Of a stretch of 64,000 nt of DNA, positions 60,976 through 64,000 are shown piece after piece; the stretch's first letter is position 1; every line of letters starts with the position of its first letter. A program made the translations under genes and the position numbers. Source of the stretch: Streptomyces cinnamoneus (GTDB taxonomy: Bacteria; Actinomycetota; Actinomycetes; Streptomycetales; Streptomycetaceae); the NCBI RefSeq assembly GCF_014650495.1, contig NZ_BMVB01000001.1, forward strand, positions 499,347 through 563,346, given 5' to 3'. The notes under the pieces are model-generated. The model saw only the letters and a program-made list of their open reading frames with translations, searched no databases and was not told the DNA's origin.

Positions 60976-61806
60976 TCACTTCATTTCCTCGTAGCTGTGC
61001 TGCACCGGGGCCTGGGAGGAGGGAGCCGGCGGGGACGTCCGGGGCGGAGCCGGGTCCTGGTGGGGGACCTGCGACGCGGCCGGATCGGGGGGAGGGGCCT
61101 GGGCCCCGGTGCGGGGGATGCCGGCCAGGCCGGTGTCCTCCAGGACGGTGATGTGGTCGAGGACGACCGTGTTGGCACGCGTCGCCAGCTCCCGCACCAT
61201 GGCGTTGCCCGTCCGGTCCCGGACGAGCGCGACCAGCCCGAAGACCTTGCCGTGCGCGGCGCGCACCAGCTCGGCGAAGGTCCGGTCGAAGCCGGGCCCC
61301 CGGGCGGCGGACATCTGGTCGAGCCACCCCTGCTGCTGCTCGCCCGGCCGGTCCGGCAGATCGACGCCCAGCGCCCGGCCGGTGTCCAGGGACCGCTGGT
61401 CCAGCTCGGTGTGACCGTCGATCAGATGCCGGCCCGCCGTCCGGACGCCCTCGGTGGTCCCGCGCTCCAGGGCCATGCGCCCCGCGGGCTTCTCCCACAG
61501 CCCCGCCAGGCGGACCTTGCGCACGAAGTCCCGGTCCAGCGCCGTCAGCGGGCCGAACGCCGTCTCGCGCGTCCCTTGCCCGTCGTCGTTCCAGGCCGGA
61601 CCGCCGGCCGCCGCCGGCCGGGCGCCGCCGAACAGCGACACCGGGATCAGCAGCGCCAGCAGCGTCGCGGCCAGCGCACCGACCACCAGCCACGTGCCGA
61701 GCGCCCGGCCGGAGCCCGGCCGCCCGCCCTCCGGCCGGACCCGCCGCCGGGCGAGGGACCGCATCAGTCCCGCTCTGATGGCGTGTGTCGAGCGCACGGG
61801 ACGCAT
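60976..61806 (-). CDS. DUF4142 exported/membrane protein
   Basis: 276 residues; ATG 61806 with GGGAGG eight bases upstream. One TM/signal helix at ~38-60 (LGTWLVVGALAATLLALLIP) is followed by a helical DUF4142 bundle: LTALDRDFVRKVRLAGLWE, AGRHLIDGHTELDQRSLDTG and FDRTFAELVRAAHGKVFGLV, which resembles ferritin-like/predicted outer-layer proteins. A Pro/Ser/Gln-rich tail ends the protein. Function unknown. It is upstream of and nearly touches the DUF1996 gene, suggesting the two exported proteins act together. Confidence 0.85.
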   Translation of the reverse strand: MRPVRSTHAIRAGLMRSLARRRVRPEGGRPGSGRALGTWLVVGALAATLLALLIPVSLFGGARPAAAGGPAWNDDGQGTRETAFGPLTALDRDFVRKVRLAGLWEKPAGRMALERGTTEGVRTAGRHLIDGHTELDQRSLDTGRALGVDLPDRPGEQQQGWLDQMSAARGPGFDRTFAELVRAAHGKVFGLVALVRDRTGNAMVRELATRANTVVLDHITVLEDTGLAGIPRTGAQAPPPDPAASQVPHQDPAPPRTSPPAPSSQAPVQHSYEEMK

Positions 61807-62103
61807 GGCGCCGCCTCCCTGGATCTCCTGGGCTGACCGTCGAATGGCCAGCGACGCTAGCGGCCCCGCGGCCCCGGACTCCGGGGGTTCGTCGGTATCT
61901 GACAAAGAGCCGGCCGCCGGGGCGGGGGGCTGTTACCGTGCGGCCGGACGCCGGGGGAACCGTGCCGCGCCCGGCCCGCCGCCGCTGCCCCGTGCGCCGG
62001 CGCATCACCGCCGCTGGCCGGCCGGGCGTTTGGCCGCCCCGGGCCGGGCTACCCGCAGGACGACGGCCCCTGACAGCCAGGGGCACCGACGGGAGGCGGC
62101 TCA

Positions 62104-62790
62104 ATGACCACTGGTGCCACCATCGCCATCCTCGTCGCCCTCGCCGTCGTCTTCCTCGGCGTCGTCGTGGCCGTGCGGCTCGTCGGCCGCGGACCGCACT
62201 CCGGCGGCCGCGGCCTGCGACGGCGCTTCGGCCCCGAGTACGACGCCGCGGTCGCCCGGCACGACGGCGACGAGAAGGCGGCGGCGAAGGACCTGAAGGA
62301 ACGACTGCGACGCCACGAGGACGTCCGCATCGCGCCACTGACGGCACAGTCCCGCGAGCTGTACGTCGCCCGCTGGACGGGCCTGCAGGAACAGTTCGTC
62401 GACGCCCCGGCCCGCGCGGTGGCCGAGGCCGAGCTGATGCTCGGCCGCCTCGCCCGGGAACGCGGCTTCCCGGCGGACACGTGGGACGAGCTCCAGGACT
62501 CCCTCACCGTCCACCACCCGCACACCGCGCACGGCTTCCGCGAGATCCACCTCGCGGCGGCCCGGGCCCGGGCGGAGCAGGTCCCCACGGAGCAGCTGCG
62601 CGAGGCGCTCGTCCGGGCGCGCGGCCTCTTCGAGGACCTGGTCAGGGAACACCCGCAGGACCACCGGCCGCACCGGCACGCGCGGCACGGCGGCCCGCGC
62701 CCGGCGGAGCCGACGACCCGCGGGACCGGTGGCGCGATCCCCCAGCACGCCCGGGAAGGCGGGCGTGCCGCCCGGAAGGAGGGCCCGTGA
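62104..62790 (+). CDS. Membrane-anchored helical protein ahead of decarboxylase
   Basis: 228 residues. TM helix at 4-26 (GATIAILVALAVVFLGVVVA), then a basic stretch and a helical cytosolic domain (LYVARWTGLQEQFVDAPARA, LARERGFPADTWDELQDSLT, HGFREIHLAAARARAEQV) and a His/Arg/Gly-rich tail. It resembles streptomycete proteins of unknown role with a conserved W-x-x-x-Q-x-x-F-V-D-x-P motif, which recurs in the next gene as GFVDGPRRAVEEAD. GGGAGG lies seven bases before the ATG; its stop overlaps the next ATG (TGATG). Confidence 0.75.
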   Translation: MTTGATIAILVALAVVFLGVVVAVRLVGRGPHSGGRGLRRRFGPEYDAAVARHDGDEKAAAKDLKERLRRHEDVRIAPLTAQSRELYVARWTGLQEQFVDAPARAVAEAELMLGRLARERGFPADTWDELQDSLTVHHPHTAHGFREIHLAAARARAEQVPTEQLREALVRARGLFEDLVREHPQDHRPHRHARHGGPRPAEPTTRGTGGAIPQHAREGGRAARKEGP

Positions 62791-63185
62791 TGGAACAGCA
62801 CACCGCACAGCACACCGCACAGCAGTACGCACCGGAGATCCCCGGCGGCCCCGGCGAAGCGCCCCCGCGCAACGGCGGGCCGGAGCACCCGCGTCCGGCC
62901 CCGCCGCCCGCAGCCGGACGGCTGCTGGCGGACCGGGAGCGCGAGCAGCTCGACGCCCGGCTCCAGGCCGCCCTCAGCGGCTTCGTCGACGGCCCGCGCC
63001 GCGCGGTCGAGGAAGCGGACGCCGTCTTCGACGCCCTGTCCGCGCGGCTGGCCGAACTCCTCGGCGAGCGCCGCGTCGCCCTGCGGACGGCCTGGCACGG
63101 GGAGAGCACCCGGGCGGGCACGGAGGAGCTGCGGACCCTCCTCCTCGGCTACCGCGACCTGACCGCACGGCTGCTGGAGATCTGA
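62790..63185 (+). CDS. Small helical protein coupled to the preceding gene
   Basis: 131 residues from ATG 62790, which overlaps the upstream stop. The N-terminal 45 residues are Gln/Pro-rich with a 12-bp DNA repeat giving HTAQHTAQ; the remainder is helical (LLADREREQLDARLQAALSG, VEEADAVFDALSARLAELLG, SRAGTEELRTLLLGYRDLT-like). The F-V-D-x-P-R-x-A-V-x-E-A-D motif links it to the preceding protein, so the two are probably paralogous partners. AAGGAGGG lies seven bases upstream. Function unknown. Confidence 0.72.
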   Translation: MEQHTAQHTAQQYAPEIPGGPGEAPPRNGGPEHPRPAPPPAAGRLLADREREQLDARLQAALSGFVDGPRRAVEEADAVFDALSARLAELLGERRVALRTAWHGESTRAGTEELRTLLLGYRDLTARLLEI

Positions 63186-63408
63186 CGCACCGGGCTCCGG
63201 CCCGTGCCGCGCGCCCCGTCACCGGCCCGGGCCGGCCCCACCGGCCCGCGGAGCACCGGTGCCGGGGCGCTCGTCGTCCACCTGACCGAATTCCTGCCCG
63301 CCGCTCCCCACCCACGGGTGGTTTGGCACTGCTCGGATCCCCCGGCCCCCGGACCGTCGCAAGACTGACGAGATGGACATCCGGATGATCGCATAAGAGG
63401 GGGACGAC

Positions 63409-64000
63409 ATGGGTGGCAGCACCGTTCTGTTCGCACTGCGGGAGGACCCGCTCGCCGGAGGCTCCGAAGGCGAACAACTGCGCAGGATCCGCAAGGAGGT
63501 CGAGGCCCAGGGACTGGAGGTGCGCTGGGCCCGCACCGAGGCCGAGGCGCGGGCGGTGCTGCGCACCGAAGCCGGCCTGGCCGCCGCGGTCGTCGCCTGG
63601 GACCTCTGCCCGGGCGCCGCCGGCGGCGGCGAGCCGGGCGGCTCCCCGGTGCTGCGCCAGATCGGCCGGCGCTTCAAGGACCTGCCCGTGCTCCTGGTCA
63701 TGACGGACGAGGCCGACGACGACCTCGACCGCCTGCCCCTGTGGGTCTCGGAGGCCGTCATCGGCTACGTCTGGCCGCTGGAGGACACCCCCGCCTTCAT
63801 CGCCGGACGGATCGTCAGCGCCGCCCGCGCCTACCGCGAGGCCGTCCTGCCGCCCTTCTTCAAGGCCCTGCGCAAGTTCGACGACGCCCACGAATACTCC
63901 TGGCACACCCCTGCCCACGCCGGCGGCGTGGCCTTCCTGAAGTCCCCCGTCGGACGCGCCTTCTTCGACTACTTCGGCGAACGGCTGCTGCGCAGCGACC
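63409..64000 (+). CDS. Orn/Lys/Arg decarboxylase family protein, N-terminal part (3' truncated by window)
   Basis: 197 residues visible. The N-terminal ~130 residues are the receiver-like wing domain (PVLLVMTDEADDDLDRLPLW, VIGYVWPLEDTPAFIAGRIV), followed by the start of the PLP-fold aminotransferase-like domain with YSWHTPAHAGGVAFLKSPVG, a hallmark of Orn/Lys/Arg decarboxylases (P-x-H-x-G-G). These enzymes make putrescine, cadaverine or agmatine. AGAGGGGG lies before the ATG. The PLP lysine is beyond the window. The leader (63186-63408) is without other clear features except a GC hairpin near 63187-63208. Confidence 0.9.
   Translation, partial: MGGSTVLFALREDPLAGGSEGEQLRRIRKEVEAQGLEVRWARTEAEARAVLRTEAGLAAAVVAWDLCPGAAGGGEPGGSPVLRQIGRRFKDLPVLLVMTDEADDDLDRLPLWVSEAVIGYVWPLEDTPAFIAGRIVSAARAYREAVLPPFFKALRKFDDAHEYSWHTPAHAGGVAFLKSPVGRAFFDYFGERLLRSD

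Noticed and set aside
62794..62825. Short tandem DNA repeat
   Set aside because: It only encodes HTAQHTAQ in a flexible N-terminus; no separate function supported.
1..64000. CRISPR arrays, insertion sequences, prophage, attachment sites
   Set aside because: No direct repeat-spacer pattern, transposase, integrase or tRNA-linked duplication seen.

Overview
The window looks like chromosomal DNA of a Streptomyces-like, high-GC actinomycete. The basis is very high GC at third codon positions, frequent GTG starts and ATGA/GTGA start-stop overlaps. Typical streptomycete families are also present: SpoIIE-type phosphatase with ATPase domain, DUF4232, DUF4185, DUF1996, DUF4142, PadR plus small membrane partner, a terpene synthase, and an in-frame TTA codon. 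I see no rRNA, tRNA, insertion sequence, phage gene or CRISPR array. Both ends cut genes: an amine oxidase at the left and an Orn/Lys/Arg decarboxylase family gene at the right.

Region 1 (1-10.7 kb): end of a flavin amine oxidase, a small IscX-like gene, a PadR regulator with its membrane partner, a questin-oxidase-like protein divergent from a cytochrome P450, a hexapeptide acetyltransferase, a secreted L,D-transpeptidase and a mycothiol-type DinB protein. A tightly packed trio follows (2-TM protein, cupin, inositol-phosphatase-like enzyme), then an ArsB/SLC13-like permease.

Region 2 (10.7-20.6 kb): a 2007-residue protein with, in order, a TIR domain, a calcineurin-phosphoesterase-like region that has lost its metal ligands, a NACHT-type NTPase, pentapeptide repeats and about 15 WD40 repeats. 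This is the architecture of an NLR-like sensor/effector. It is followed by a small unknown gene, a terpene synthase and, across a 680-bp intergenic region, an FAD monooxygenase.

Region 3 (20.6-38.8 kb): secreted proteins of unknown role (including a 45-codon peptide gene), a two-component system, an ArsR-like regulator divergent from an epoxide hydrolase, a class 3 lipase, a SPOR plus NAGPA exported protein, PlsC, a HelD/HelR-type helicase, a large SpoIIE-type phosphatase, an exported three-repeat protein with a TTA codon, and signal peptidase I.

Region 4 (38.9-48.9 kb): a collinear run of seven genes: two uncharacterised proteins, a DyP peroxidase, a catalase-like haem protein, a small membrane protein, an alpha-dioxygenase-like haem enzyme and a giant membrane patatin-like lipase. 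Read together they suggest release and oxygenation of fatty acids, i.e. a bacterial oxylipin-type pathway.

Region 5 (49-64 kb): small exported and membrane proteins, cytochrome bd oxidase (cydAB) without cydCD, a PAF-acetylhydrolase-like enzyme, then a putative transmembrane electron-transfer operon (haem b membrane protein, NuoF-like flavo/Fe-S protein fused to a ferredoxin, repeat lipoprotein) divergent from a PucR-type regulator. The window closes with DUF1996/DUF4142 exported proteins and two small genes ahead of the decarboxylase. Strong hairpins mark several gene ends.
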